Source of the DNA: Phytohabitans aurantiacus
GTDB lineage: Bacteria; Actinomycetota; Actinomycetes; Mycobacteriales; Micromonosporaceae
NCBI RefSeq assembly: GCF_027923225.1
Contig: NZ_BSDI01000002.1
Location: 124,001 to 188,000 of the forward strand
Reading direction: 5' to 3'
Length of the DNA: 64,000 nt
Shown: positions 1 through 8,837 of the stretch, piece after piece
Layout: every line of letters starts with the position of its first letter
Numbering within the stretch: position 1 is the first letter of the stretch
The notes under the pieces: generated by a model
What the model was told of the DNA's origin: nothing
The model's input: the letters and a program-made list of their open reading frames with translations, nothing else
Databases searched by the model: none
Translations under genes and position numbers: made by a program

Positions 1-4
1 CGTC

Positions 5-526
5 ATGGATTTGAGGCCGTACATCGAGCAGATGCGCAACGAGTTCGCGGTGGCCGCCGAAGGGGTCGACGCTGACGGCCGGGCGCTGGCCGAGCGTCTG
101 TTCGCGCAGATGGAGGCGGCGACCCGGCTCACGCTGCTCGACGCGCTTTCCGAGGCGGCTGACGAGATCACCCGTGAACTCGCGCCGGGGTCGGTGCACG
201 TGCGGCTGCGTGGGCGCGAGCCCGCGTTCGTGGTGACGCTCCCCGATCCCTCGGCCGACGACGAGCGGCCGGTCGCTGGTCCAGCCGCGGCGCCACCGGT
301 GCTGGCACCGGACGGTGACGAGGGTGGCACGTCGCGCATCAACCTCCGCCTTCCCGACCACCTGAAGGCCACCATCGAGCAGGCCGCCGGCCGGGCCGGG
401 CTGTCGGTCAACGCCTGGCTCGTACGAGCCGCCGCCAGCGCTGTCGAGGCCAGCGATCCGCAGCAACGTCCGGCGAGGCACGCCCAGCCGAGCTCCGGCC
501 AAAGCTTCACCGGTTGGGCCCGCTAA
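5..526 (+). CDS. Ribbon-helix-helix protein
   Basis: A 173-residue protein starting at ATG 5, close to the window edge. Residues 1-65 are helical and charged. A Pro/Ala-rich stretch follows, and residues 110-147 (SRINLRLPDHLKATIEQAA, then SVNAWLVRAA) match an Arc/HicB-type ribbon-helix-helix DNA-binding fold. It lies 63 bases upstream of a DUF4097-type gene and an ABC exporter on the same strand, so it may act as their local repressor. That role is inferred from position. An upstream partner, if any, lies outside the window. Confidence 0.75.
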   Translation: MDLRPYIEQMRNEFAVAAEGVDADGRALAERLFAQMEAATRLTLLDALSEAADEITRELAPGSVHVRLRGREPAFVVTLPDPSADDERPVAGPAAAPPVLAPDGDEGGTSRINLRLPDHLKATIEQAAGRAGLSVNAWLVRAAASAVEASDPQQRPARHAQPSSGQSFTGWAR

Positions 527-589
527 CCGCTTTCCTTCCACCCGCTGACCAGCGGCAACAGCCCGTTGGGCACATTCCGGGAGACCACC

Positions 590-1435
590 ATGCCTGTTTT
601 CGCCACACCGGAACCGATTTCCATCCACATCGACCTGCCCGTCGGCGACGCCTGGATCGCCGCCACCGACCGCGCCGACACCGTGGTGCAGGTACGGCCA
701 CGTAACGCGTCGAGCAAGGCTGACGTGAGCGCCGCGGAGCAGACCACCGTCGACTACGCCGGCGGCCAGCTGACGATCAGGGCGCCGAAGACCTGGCGGC
801 GGTACGCCTTCGGTGGAGGCCCGTCCGTCGACGTACTCGTCGAGGTGCCGAGCGGGTCGAGCGTGCACGCCGAGGCGTCGTGGGCGACGTTCCGCTGCGA
901 GGGACGGCTCGGCGAGTGCCGATTCAAGACCGGCGGCGGCGTCCGGGTCGACCAGACCGAGGCGTTGGACGTCGACTGCAGCCATGGCGAGGTCGTGGTC
1001 GACCGGGTCACCGGCGCAACCAAGGTGACGGCGTCGTCCGGCAAGGTACGCCTCGGCGAGGTCGACGGGACCATCGAGATCAAGAACTCGTCCGGCGACT
1101 GCTGGATCGGGCAGAGCGGCGGAGACGTACAGGTCAAGACCGCCTACGGCGACATCACCGTCGACCGGGCGTTGGCATCCGTCACGGCACGCAGCAACCA
1201 CGGCAGCGTCCGGATCGGCGAGATCGCCCGCGGTTCGGTCGACGTGCAGACCTCCTACGGCGGCGTCGAGGTCGGGGTTCGCCGCGGTACCGCCGCCTGG
1301 CTCGACCTCAACTCCCGCAAGGGCAGGGTGCACAACGCGCTCGACGCCACCGACGGGCCGGCGCGGCACGACGAAACCGTCGAGGTCCGCGCGAGCACCA
1401 ACTGGGGCAACATCACGATCCGCCGCGCCGCCTGA
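590..1435 (+). CDS. DUF4097-type beta-solenoid protein
   Basis: A 281-residue protein. The ATG at 590 is chosen over an in-frame ATG at 566 because GGGAG (579-583) sits 6 bases before it. The body is a series of short beta repeats of the type GxVxVDxxxGxVxV, for example SGKVRLGEVDGTIEIKNSSG, as in DUF4097/adhesin-like solenoid proteins. No signal peptide or membrane segment is visible, so it is probably cytoplasmic. Fifteen bases separate it from the ABC ATPase gene, so the two are very likely co-transcribed. DUF4097 proteins often neighbour drug-type ABC exporters, but their molecular function is not established. Confidence 0.8.
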   Translation: MPVFATPEPISIHIDLPVGDAWIAATDRADTVVQVRPRNASSKADVSAAEQTTVDYAGGQLTIRAPKTWRRYAFGGGPSVDVLVEVPSGSSVHAEASWATFRCEGRLGECRFKTGGGVRVDQTEALDVDCSHGEVVVDRVTGATKVTASSGKVRLGEVDGTIEIKNSSGDCWIGQSGGDVQVKTAYGDITVDRALASVTARSNHGSVRIGEIARGSVDVQTSYGGVEVGVRRGTAAWLDLNSRKGRVHNALDATDGPARHDETVEVRASTNWGNITIRRAA

Positions 1436-1450
1436 GGAAACGAGGAGACC

Positions 1451-2403
<953 letters not shown>

Positions 2404-2407
<4 letters not shown>

Positions 2408-3183
2408 CTACGCTCAGCCTCGCCGTCCGCGACTCCAACACCATGCTGCGGCGCAACCTGCTGCGCATGCGCCGCTACCCGTCGCTGACGTTCATGTTGA
2501 TCGGCATGCCGGTCATCTTCCTGCTGCTGTTCGTCTACGTCTTCGGCGGCACACTCGGCAACGGCCTCGGCGGCACCTCGGGCGGCCGCGGGGCGTACGC
2601 CAACTACGTCGTACCCGGCATCCTGCTGATGGCGGTGGCCGGTACGGCGCAGGGCACGGCGCTGTCGATCGCGATGGACATGACCGAAGGAATCATCGCC
2701 CGGTTCCGCACCATGGGGATCTTCCGCCCGTCGGTGCTGACCGGTCACGTCCTCGGTGCCGTCATCCAGACCATGCTCGGCTTGGTGGTCGTCGTCGCCA
2801 TCGCCCTGCTCGTCGGCTTCCGCCCCAACGCCAACCTCATCGAGTGGGTCGCCGCGACCGGTGTACTCGCCATGATCGCGTTCGCGCTCACCTGGCTGTC
2901 GGTCGCCCTCGGCCTGGTCGCCAAGAGCGTCGAAACGGCCAGCAACCTGCCCATGCCGCTGACGCTGCTACCGTTCCTCGGCAGCGGCTTCGTGCCCACC
3001 GACTCGATGCCCGCCGCGGTGCGCTGGTTCGCCGAGTACCAGCCGTTCACACCCGTCATGGAAACCCTTCGCGGCCTGTTGCTCGGCACCGGTATCGGCG
3101 CCAACGCCGCCCTCGCGGCCGCCTGGTGCGCCGCGATAACCGCGATTTGCTTCTTCTGGGCCAAAGCCCTGTACAACCGCTGA
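2404..3183 (+). CDS. ABC-2 family exporter permease (DrrB-like)
   Basis: A 259-residue membrane protein with about six hydrophobic segments and the typical DrrB/ABC-2 end, residues SMPAAVRWFAEYQPFTPVME followed by TLRGLLLGT. It forms the membrane half of the exporter with the ATPase immediately upstream, sharing an ATGA overlap. The early motif RNLLRMRRYPSLTFMLIGMP is the conserved amphipathic N-terminus of the family. Length is normal, and there is no sign of decay. Confidence 0.92.
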
Positions 3184-3208
3184 GATGTCGAGTTCGGCGG
3201 TGGTGTTC

Positions 3209-3469
3209 TCATTGGAAGAAGGCTTTGAGCACCGGTCCGAGGACGTCAGGGGCGCCGACGTGGCCCTGGCCGGCGAGGGCGCCCGCGGCGCTGGCGAAGA
3301 AGTCGTTGGGCAGGCCGCTCATACCCCGGGAGGCCGCATCGATGTCCTCGGACAGACGTTCGGCCATACCGTGGAGCTGGACCGCATGACCACCGCCGAG
3401 GACGAAGCCACGATTACCGACCGTTTCCAGCGCGATTCGGGCCAGCTCCGCCTGGAACGGGTCCATCAC
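3209..3469 (-). pseudogene. Truncated AbiEii-type nucleotidyltransferase
   Basis: An 86-residue reading frame. Its first 43 residues (MDPFQAELARIALETVGNRG, then FVLGGGHAVQLHGMAERLSED) match the start of AbiEii/AbiGii-family nucleotidyltransferase toxins up to the first metal-binding aspartates. Intact relatives are over 200 residues. After SEDID the sequence changes to an unrelated-looking tail (GMSGLPNDFFASAAGALAGQ), so a deletion seems to have fused the toxin start to another gene's end. Its start overlaps the stop of the upstream gene by ATGA, as in toxin-antitoxin pairs. It is probably inactive. Confidence 0.6.
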
Positions 3470-3789
3470 GCGTGGCGAAGCTCAGGGAAGCGGTCCTCCC
3501 ACAGCGAGCGGACCCGCCTAGCCGGGAAGAGATTGCGCCACTCACTGCGGATCAGTCGCCAGTTGAGCAGACGCCGCAGATCCGCCTCTTGACCCTCTTC
3601 CAGGACGATCTTGTACATCGCGGCACGGTCGTACTCATCGTCAAGGTCGAACTCCCGGCGACCGCTCCAAGCTACGTCACGAGGAAGGGTGACCACACTG
3701 TGGTCAGGTCCCTGCAGCTCGTCGAGCCTCGCAGGCACCGCATAAGGCTTGACGTCCGCGACGCTGAAGGGTCGCCGGTCCGTGTCCAT
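3466..3789 (-). CDS. Hypothetical protein, possible AbiE-type partner
   Basis: A 107-residue protein read from ATG at 3789. A longer frame upstream is compositionally unlike coding sequence. It has the charged motifs LPRDVAWSGRREFDLDDEYD and YKIVLEEGQEADLRRLLNW. Small proteins of this look often sit just before AbiEii-type nucleotidyltransferases in actinomycetes, and here the stop overlaps the toxin remnant by four bases. It could be the antitoxin or accessory half of a broken pair. No enzyme motif is visible. The gene itself looks intact. Confidence 0.55.
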   Translation of the reverse strand: MDTDRRPFSVADVKPYAVPARLDELQGPDHSVVTLPRDVAWSGRREFDLDDEYDRAAMYKIVLEEGQEADLRRLLNWRLIRSEWRNLFPARRVRSLWEDRFPELRHA

Positions 3790-3809
3790 ACTCTCAATAT
3801 GACCTACCG

Positions 3810-4255
3810 GTGAGGTACGCGTTTCCGCATCGCAAGTGCGGCAAGACGACGCTGGCGGTGCGCTGGGCTCCGCCACTGGCGCCGAGCGAGGCGCTGCGCG
3901 AGTTCCTCGAGGCGCTGCGGGTACCACTGCGACAGGTGCCGCCGAGCCCGTCCGCGCAGCCGCGCTGTACGCAGCCTGCTCGCGGACACCCGCAGGCTGG
4001 TGGTGCTGGACAACGCGCGGGACGCGGGGCAGGTCGCACCGCTGCTGCCGGGAGCCCCCGGGTGCCTCGCGGTGGTGACCAGCCGCAACCAGCTGCCCGG
4101 TCTGGTGACGGGCGCCGGGGCGCGGCCGCTCAGGCTGGACCTGCTCGACGCCGAACAGGCTCAGCGGCTGCTGGCCTCGCGGCTCGGAACAGGACAGGCC
4201 GAGGCCGCGCCGGCTGACGTCGCCGGTTGGCGGAGCGGTGCCCCGGTCAGGCCGT
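3810..4255 (+). pseudogene. Decayed SARP/AfsR-type NB-ARC regulator fragment
   Basis: Pieces of an NB-ARC domain appear in three frames. A P-loop piece GKTTLAVRWA is followed directly by PPLAPSEALREFLEAL (frame of 3810). LLADTRRLVVLDNARDAGQV, then APLLPGAPGCLAVVTSRNQL, is in the frame of 4000. These are in the order found in AfsR/SARP regulators, but the stretch between P-loop and PPLAP is missing. At least two frameshifts are needed to join the rest. No start, DNA-binding or C-terminal region remains. It is a relic beside the arsenic island. Confidence 0.7.
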
Positions 4256-4663
4256 CGGCGCCGCGGTGGTGAGGTCGTCGAGCAGGGCGCGTACTCGTTG
4301 TTCGATGTCGTCGCGGATGGGTCTGACGGCGTCGACGCCGAGGCCGGCGGGGTCGTCGAGTTTCCAGTCTTCGTAGCGTTTGCCGGGGAAGACGGGGCAG
4401 GCGTCGCCGCATCCCATGGTGACGATGACGTCGGAGGCTTGGGCGGCGTCCCAGGTGAGCTTGGCCGGAGTTTGGTCGGTGATGTCGATACCGACCTCGC
4501 GCATGGCCTGTACAGCGGCGGGGTTGATCTGGTCGGCGGGTTCGGAGCCGGCGGAACGGACCTCGACCGTGTCGCCGGCGAGGTGGCGTAGCCAGCCGGC
4601 GGCCATTTGAGAGCGGCCGGCGTTGTGGACGCAGACGAACAGGACGCTGGGTTTGTCGCTCAT
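4247..4663 (-). CDS. arsC: Arsenate reductase, LMW-phosphatase fold
   Basis: A 138-residue reductase of arsenate to arsenite. The catalytic P-loop is C11-VHNAG-R17 (Cx5R), the general acid region is near D90-95, and the recycling cysteines C85 and C89 lie in TMGCGDACP. This suits thioredoxin- or thiol-coupled ArsC of the low-molecular-weight phosphatase family. The start at 4663 overlaps the stop of the aquaglyceroporin gene by ATGA. It is the last gene of the leftward ars operon and is near-paralogous to the C-terminal half of the gene at 5421-6083. Confidence 0.92.
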   Translation of the reverse strand: MSDKPSVLFVCVHNAGRSQMAAGWLRHLAGDTVEVRSAGSEPADQINPAAVQAMREVGIDITDQTPAKLTWDAAQASDVIVTMGCGDACPVFPGKRYEDWKLDDPAGLGVDAVRPIRDDIEQRVRALLDDLTTAAPTA

Positions 4664-5424
4664 GACGGTGTCGATTCCTCCGAAGTGGACCGGACGGCTG
4701 GCGTGCGTGGGGGAGCGACCACAACGTCGTCGGCGACCCGCTCGACGCCGGGGTAGAGGGCCAGCAGTAGGCCGACGCCGACGGCGAGGCCGGCGACCTG
4801 GGCGATGACGAAGGCGGGTACCGAGGAGGGTGCGATGCCGGCGAAGGTGTCGGTGAACGCGCGGCCGATGGTGACGGCCGGGTTGGCGAAGCTGGTGGAG
4901 CTGGTGAACCAGTAGGCGGCGCCGATGTAGGCACCGACCGCCGCCGGAGCCACCGCCGATCGACCTGAGCGGGCGAGGGCGAAGATGAGCAGGATCAGGC
5001 CGGTCGTGGCGACGGTTTCGCCGAGCCACAGGTGCCCGGCCGCACGCTCCTTGCTGGAGAGGTCCACCGCGGCAAGGGCGAACATCAGGTTGGCCAGGAT
5101 CGAGCCGGCGATCGCGCCGACAGTCTGTGCGAGGACGTATCCGCCGAGTTGGCCGGCGGTCAGGCCGGTGCCGGCGCGGCGGCCGAGGAACCAGTCCGCA
5201 GTGGACACGACCGGGTTGAAGTGGGCGCCGGAGACCGGTCCGAAGGTGAGGATCAGCGCGCCGAGGGCAAGGGCGGTGGCGATGGAGTTTTGCAGTAGTT
5301 GCAGGCCGACATCGTCCGGTGAGAGTTGGGTGGCCATGATGCCGGAGCCGACGACGGCGGTGACCAGCAGCGCGGTGCCGAGGAACTCGGCCAGTAGCCG
5401 CCGGGGCAGTGCGGGGTGGCTCAT
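4660..5424 (-). CDS. aqpS: Aquaglyceroporin of the ars operon (AqpS-like)
   Basis: A 254-residue membrane channel of the MIP family with six hydrophobic segments. The first half-helix motif is NPV (GAHFNPVVS) rather than NPA. The second is NPAV (SFANPAVTIGRAFTDTFAG), lacking the arginine that normally follows NPA in the selectivity filter, so the pore is probably wide. In Sinorhizobium meliloti an AqpS in an ars operon lets arsenite produced by ArsC leave the cell. With no ArsB or Acr3 nearby, the same role is inferred here. Overlaps of 4 bases on both sides place it between two ArsC genes. Confidence 0.88.
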   Translation of the reverse strand: MSHPALPRRLLAEFLGTALLVTAVVGSGIMATQLSPDDVGLQLLQNSIATALALGALILTFGPVSGAHFNPVVSTADWFLGRRAGTGLTAGQLGGYVLAQTVGAIAGSILANLMFALAAVDLSSKERAAGHLWLGETVATTGLILLIFALARSGRSAVAPAAVGAYIGAAYWFTSSTSFANPAVTIGRAFTDTFAGIAPSSVPAFVIAQVAGLAVGVGLLLALYPGVERVADDVVVAPPRTPAVRSTSEESTPS

Positions 5425-6083
5425 CGAGCGGTCACGCCGATCTGGTCGAGCAGGTGGCGGACGCGGCGTTCCAGGTCGTCGCGGATGGGCCGGACGTGCT
5501 CGAGGGCGAGGCCAGCGGGGTCGTCGAGATCCCAGTTTTCGTAGCGGGTACCGGGGAAGATGGGGCAGGCGTCGCCGCAGCCCATGGTGATGACCACGTC
5601 GGCGGCGCGGACGATTTCGTCGGTCCAGGGTTTGGGGTACTCGCCGGTGATGTCGATGCCGCGTTCGGCCATGGCGGCGACGGCGGCCGGGTTGATCGCG
5701 TCCTCGGGTTCGGAGCCGCCGGACCAGGCGACCGCCTGATCGCCGGCGAGGTGGGTGAAGAAGCCCAGGGCCATTTGGGAGCGGCCGGCGTTGTGGGTGC
5801 ACAGGAACAGTACGACGGGTTTGCCGTCGCGGTGGTGGCCTTCGACGCGGGCGAGGGCTTGCAGGCGTTGCCGGGCGAAGCGTTCGGCCAGCAGGGGCAG
5901 GAAGTTGGGCACGGTGCTGCGGCCGGCGAACTGGTCGTAGCTGGTGTGCAGGAACCGTTCGATGGTTTCACGGCCGTAGATGCCGCCGAACTCGTCGGCC
6001 AAATGAACGGCGGCGGTGTTCAGCGCGAGTTGTTGGTCGACGGACAGGTCCTGTTGCCAGATGGTCCGGGTGGTGTCAGCCAT
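5421..6083 (-). CDS. arsC: Arsenate reductase with N-terminal three-helix domain
   Basis: A 220-residue protein. Residues 1-80 form a helical region (YGRETIERFLHTSYDQFAGR) of the three-helix dimerisation type found ahead of some actinobacterial ArsC proteins. Residues 88-215 are an LMW-phosphatase-fold reductase with C95-THNAG-R101 and C169/C173 in ITMGCGDACP. It reduces arsenate to arsenite for export through the adjacent channel. Its first codons overlap the ArsR-ArsC fusion gene by 8 bases and its end overlaps the channel gene by 4, so the operon is translationally coupled. Confidence 0.92.
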   Translation of the reverse strand: MADTTRTIWQQDLSVDQQLALNTAAVHLADEFGGIYGRETIERFLHTSYDQFAGRSTVPNFLPLLAERFARQRLQALARVEGHHRDGKPVVLFLCTHNAGRSQMALGFFTHLAGDQAVAWSGGSEPEDAINPAAVAAMAERGIDITGEYPKPWTDEIVRAADVVITMGCGDACPIFPGTRYENWDLDDPAGLALEHVRPIRDDLERRVRHLLDQIGVTAR

Positions 6084-6783
6084 GGTCGGCTCCGGTGGTG
6101 AGTGCTGGTGCGAGGCGGTCGACGCGGGCGGCGATGTCGGTGTAGGCGGTCTCGAAGGCGGTGTCAGTGTCGACGCGGACTGGGTCGGGGATGGACCAGT
6201 GCAGCCGCGGTCGGACCGTGCTTGCCTCGGTGTGTGGGCTGGTGAGGTCTTCGTAGGCGTTGTCGCATACCGCGATCACCAGGTCGCCGTCACCGGCCAC
6301 GTCGGTGATGTGCGCGGTGCCGGTGGGGTCGAGGGTGAGGCCGTGCCGGTGGGCGACCTTGACCGCTCGGGGGTGCACCTTGGCGGCCGGGTGGGTGCCG
6401 GCCGAGGCCGCCGGGCCGCCGCCGCGCTGGCGCCACAGCGCGGCGGCCAGCTGGGAGCGGGCGGAGTTGTGGGTGCACACGAACACGACCCGATCCGCCA
6501 CGGCGAGGGATGGTGTGGTCAGCGTGGCGAGGGTCTCGGGCTGTAGTCGCAGGTAGGTGCGGCGCCGGTCGCCCTCGGACCGGGTCCGCACGACCAGGCC
6601 GACGTCGACGAGCGCTTTGACGTGGTGGGCGACCAGGTTGGTGGGCATGGCGAGGTGATGCCCGATCTCGCCGGGCGAGGCGTCGCCGAGCGCGAGCGCG
6701 TCCACGATCGCCAGGCGTGCCGGGTCGCCGAGCGCGGCATGGATCCGTGCGCGACGCTCAACCGACAAAGACTCAGTGCTCAT
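6076..6783 (-). CDS. ArsR-ArsC fusion: HTH regulator joined to LMW phosphatase
   Basis: A 235-residue two-domain protein. Residues 7-85 are an ArsR winged helix (HAALGDPARLAIVDALALGD, then LVAHHVKALVDVGLV). Residues 98-230 are an LMW-phosphatase/ArsC domain with the P-loop C103-THNSA-R109 and a conserved VCDNAYED. The HTH half has no obvious metalloid-binding cysteine pair, so sensing may reside in the catalytic half or the regulator may respond to another signal. Such fusions are known in actinobacteria. It heads the four-gene leftward operon, 45 bases after the stop of arsR at 6829. Confidence 0.9.
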   Translation of the reverse strand: MSTESLSVERRARIHAALGDPARLAIVDALALGDASPGEIGHHLAMPTNLVAHHVKALVDVGLVVRTRSEGDRRRTYLRLQPETLATLTTPSLAVADRVVFVCTHNSARSQLAAALWRQRGGGPAASAGTHPAAKVHPRAVKVAHRHGLTLDPTGTAHITDVAGDGDLVIAVCDNAYEDLTSPHTEASTVRPRLHWSIPDPVRVDTDTAFETAYTDIAARVDRLAPALTTGADHG

Positions 6784-6784
6784 T

Positions 6785-6801
6785 GAGTCAATGGTGACTG
6801 A
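6785..6801. promoter_or_regulatory. Candidate ArsR-family operator
   Basis: Just upstream of the ArsR-ArsC start is AGTCA-N4-TGACT (6786-6799), which extends to a 7-base arm with one mismatch. Its size and TGA/TCA flanks fit a small ArsR/SmtB site. It lies where a repressor would block the leftward operon. This is assigned by position and symmetry only. Confidence 0.4.
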
Positions 6802-6828
6802 CTAACTTTTGTCGGTCAAGCGGGTCTG

Positions 6829-7206
6829 TCAGGCGTCGACCGGCGTCTGCGCGGTCAGCAGGGTGGCCAACTGGTGCAGGATGCCGGGCCGAGCGCGGTA
6901 GTAGACCCAGGTGCCGCGCCGCTCGGCATCTACCAGCCCGGCCTCGCGCAGCGTCTTGAGGTGGTGGGAGATGGTCGGCCCCGACAGCTCGAACGCGGGA
7001 GTCAACTCGCACACGCAGATCTCGCCCTCGGAGGCTGAGGCGATCATCGACATCAACTGGAGTCGGACCGGGTCGCCGAGGGCTTTGAAGGCGGGCGCGA
7101 GGATCGCGGCGGTCTCGGCGGGGATGCGGTGCTCGGTGATCGGCGGGCAGCATGACGCGTCGGCGGTGATGTCGGTGAGGGTGAGCGCCGCCGCTTGTTT
7201 CGACAT
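6829..7206 (-). CDS. arsR: ArsR arsenite-responsive repressor
   Basis: A 125-residue winged-helix repressor, read from ATG 7206 because the symmetric operator lies at and upstream of this codon. C19-C20 near the N-terminus and C64/C66 (GEICVCEL) in the helix before the recognition region resemble the C15-C16-C55 arsenite site of Corynebacterium glutamicum ArsR. The HTH reads ELSGPTISHHLKTLREAGLV. Arsenite binding should release DNA. It is divergent from the CCG-protein operon, so one intergenic region can control both directions. Confidence 0.92.
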   Translation of the reverse strand: MSKQAAALTLTDITADASCCPPITEHRIPAETAAILAPAFKALGDPVRLQLMSMIASASEGEICVCELTPAFELSGPTISHHLKTLREAGLVDAERRGTWVYYRARPGILHQLATLLTAQTPVDA

Positions 7207-7232
7207 GCCTCTAGGTTGACAGATGTCGAAAC
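7197..7232. promoter_or_regulatory. ars divergent operator
   Basis: A perfect 10-base inverted repeat, GTTTCGACAT (7197-7206) and ATGTCGAAAC (7223-7232), flanks a 16-base centre. Inside it a second, tighter near-palindrome reads TTGACA-GA-TGTCGAA (7216-7230). The left arm overlaps the arsR start codon and the TTGACA could double as a -35 box for the rightward operon. Repression of both directions by ArsR is inferred. Confidence 0.65.
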
Positions 7233-7293
7233 AGCGTGCAACTCTCTGATTAGACAAACGTCAAGACAGTGCCGAATGCCGAAGGAGCACGAC

Positions 7294-7551
7294 ATGAGCG
7301 AGAACATCAAGTCCAGCGGCGCCGCCAACACGCCGGGCGGGTTTGCCGGTGACCCGGCCGCCGCACTGGCCGTGAGCGGCTCGGGCGGCTGCTGCGGCAA
7401 CCCGCCGGCCGCAGTCACGCTGCCGGACCCGGCTGGCACGGCGGCCAGCCCGTGCTGTGGCACCACCGCCGACGCGCAGGCGGCCGGCTCCTGCTGCGGT
7501 ACGACGGCGAAGGCCGAGGCGGTCGCCTCCGGCGCGGGCTGCTGCGGATGA
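7294..7551 (+). CDS. Small protein with four CCG motifs
   Basis: An 85-residue protein starting at ATG 7294 behind a strong GAAGGAG (7281-7287). It is rich in Ala, Gly and Thr, with vicinal cysteines in four CCG motifs at residues 33-35, 54-56, 67-69 and 83-85, and nothing resembling an enzyme. Closely spaced dithiols bind trivalent arsenic tightly, so an arsenite-binding carrier or buffer is a reasonable inference. The same CCG tail occurs on the flavoprotein five genes downstream. It overlaps the M28 peptidase start by ATGA. I do not know a named family for it. Confidence 0.8.
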   Translation: MSENIKSSGAANTPGGFAGDPAAALAVSGSGGCCGNPPAAVTLPDPAGTAASPCCGTTADAQAAGSCCGTTAKAEAVASGAGCCG

Positions 7552-8819
7552 CCACCACAACCGCCCCCGCCACGCCACCGTCACGGGTCGACGCGCTCGA
7601 CGGGCTGCTGGACATGGTGTCCGGCGACCGGATGGCCGGCACCGTGGCCAGGCTCGCGGGCGAGGACTTCACGGGACGGCGCGTCGGCTCTGCGGGTGGG
7701 GCCGCCGCGCGGGCCTGGCTCGCGCGGCGCCTGGCCGACCTCGGCGCCGCCGTCACCACGGAACCGTTCCCGGTGCCGTCGGTTCCGGAGGTCTACGCCC
7801 AGCCGACGGTGCGTTGGTACGACGGCACGACCACGACCGAGCCGGTGTTCGGCCAGCAGCTGTCGGTCCACCTGGCCTCGGCGGATGTTCCGCTGGTACG
7901 GCGGGGAGGGCTGGCCGTCGCGGGTACCGGAGATCCGGGTGGCCGGTGGCTGATCGTGCCCGCCGGGATGAGCCTGTCCGACGCGTACGGCCACGCCGAG
8001 GGAGCCCTCGGGCTGCTGGTGGTCGCCAACGTGGACGGCGAAGGTTGGCAGTACACGATGCTGGCCGGACCGAACCGCGGACCTCTGCCGGTGCTGACCG
8101 TCGACCCCGCCACCCACACGGCCCTGCACACCGCCTCCACGACGGACGGCGCGTGGCTGGCCGCGAACGCGCCGGTCCGCCGTGTCGACGTCACCGCCGC
8201 CAACCTGCACGGCCGCTGGCCCACCGCCGGCACCGACGAGGCCGTCGAGGTGTTGCTGACCGCGCATTTCGACGGGGTCGGCGATCACCCAGGGCTGCGA
8301 CAGCCCGGTGCGGCGGACAACGGCAGCGGCGTCGCCGTGGTCCTGGAAGCCGCCCGCGTACTGGCATCCGCACCGCCTACACGAGTGGCTCTGGCGGTCG
8401 CATTCCTGGACGGAGAGGAGACCGGTGCGCTGGGCTCGGCCCAGCACGCCCGCCGGCTGGCAGAAGCGGGCCAGCGTCCCGTGGTCATCAACGTCGACGG
8501 CGCCGGCCACCTCCACGAGGCCGCCGCCGTGGAAGCCGGCGGGCCCGCGCACGGACTGCTGGCCGTGCTCGACCAGGCCGCCAGGCACACCGGTCTACCT
8601 CTGGCCGCCGGGCCGGTCGCTTCGGACAACCGCCGCTACGCCGCCGCCGGGCTCCCGGCGCTGGGTATCGGCGCCGGGATGGCCGGCTACCACAGTCCCG
8701 CCGACACCCCCGAGCGCGTCCAGACAGCGACCATGACCGCGCTCGCCCGCCTGGGCGTGGCCACCGTCTGGTTCGCCACGGCGTCCGGAGCTACACTTTC
8801 ATCGTTGATCGGCGATTAA
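7548..8819 (+). CDS. M28-family zinc metallopeptidase
   Basis: A 423-residue protein with the full M28 metal set: H240-F-D242, D257 in GAADNGSG, the catalytic pair E290/E291 in FLDGEETG, D317 in VINVD, and H382 in YHSPADTPE. The N-terminal 220 residues hold a lobe like the PA-type insertion of secreted M28 enzymes, but no signal peptide is seen, so it is probably cytoplasmic. M28 members are aminopeptidases or peptide-processing enzymes. Its place in an ars operon, overlapping the CCG-protein gene, suggests processing of an arsenic-thiol peptide or of that protein. That idea is untested. Confidence 0.87.
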   Translation: MTTTTAPATPPSRVDALDGLLDMVSGDRMAGTVARLAGEDFTGRRVGSAGGAAARAWLARRLADLGAAVTTEPFPVPSVPEVYAQPTVRWYDGTTTTEPVFGQQLSVHLASADVPLVRRGGLAVAGTGDPGGRWLIVPAGMSLSDAYGHAEGALGLLVVANVDGEGWQYTMLAGPNRGPLPVLTVDPATHTALHTASTTDGAWLAANAPVRRVDVTAANLHGRWPTAGTDEAVEVLLTAHFDGVGDHPGLRQPGAADNGSGVAVVLEAARVLASAPPTRVALAVAFLDGEETGALGSAQHARRLAEAGQRPVVINVDGAGHLHEAAAVEAGGPAHGLLAVLDQAARHTGLPLAAGPVASDNRRYAAAGLPALGIGAGMAGYHSPADTPERVQTATMTALARLGVATVWFATASGATLSSLIGD

Positions 8820-8826
8820 CGATGAA
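8798..8826. promoter_or_regulatory. 29-base palindromic ArsR operator
   Basis: The left arm TTCATCGTTGATCG (8798-8811) and right arm CGATTAACGATGAA (8813-8826) are mirror images around one base, with a single mismatched pair. The site covers the last codons of the peptidase gene and ends about 12 bases before the second arsR. Size and position fit an ArsR/SmtB autoregulatory operator giving the downstream genes their own control point. Confidence 0.75.
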
Positions 8827-8837
8827 GGTAGAATTTG

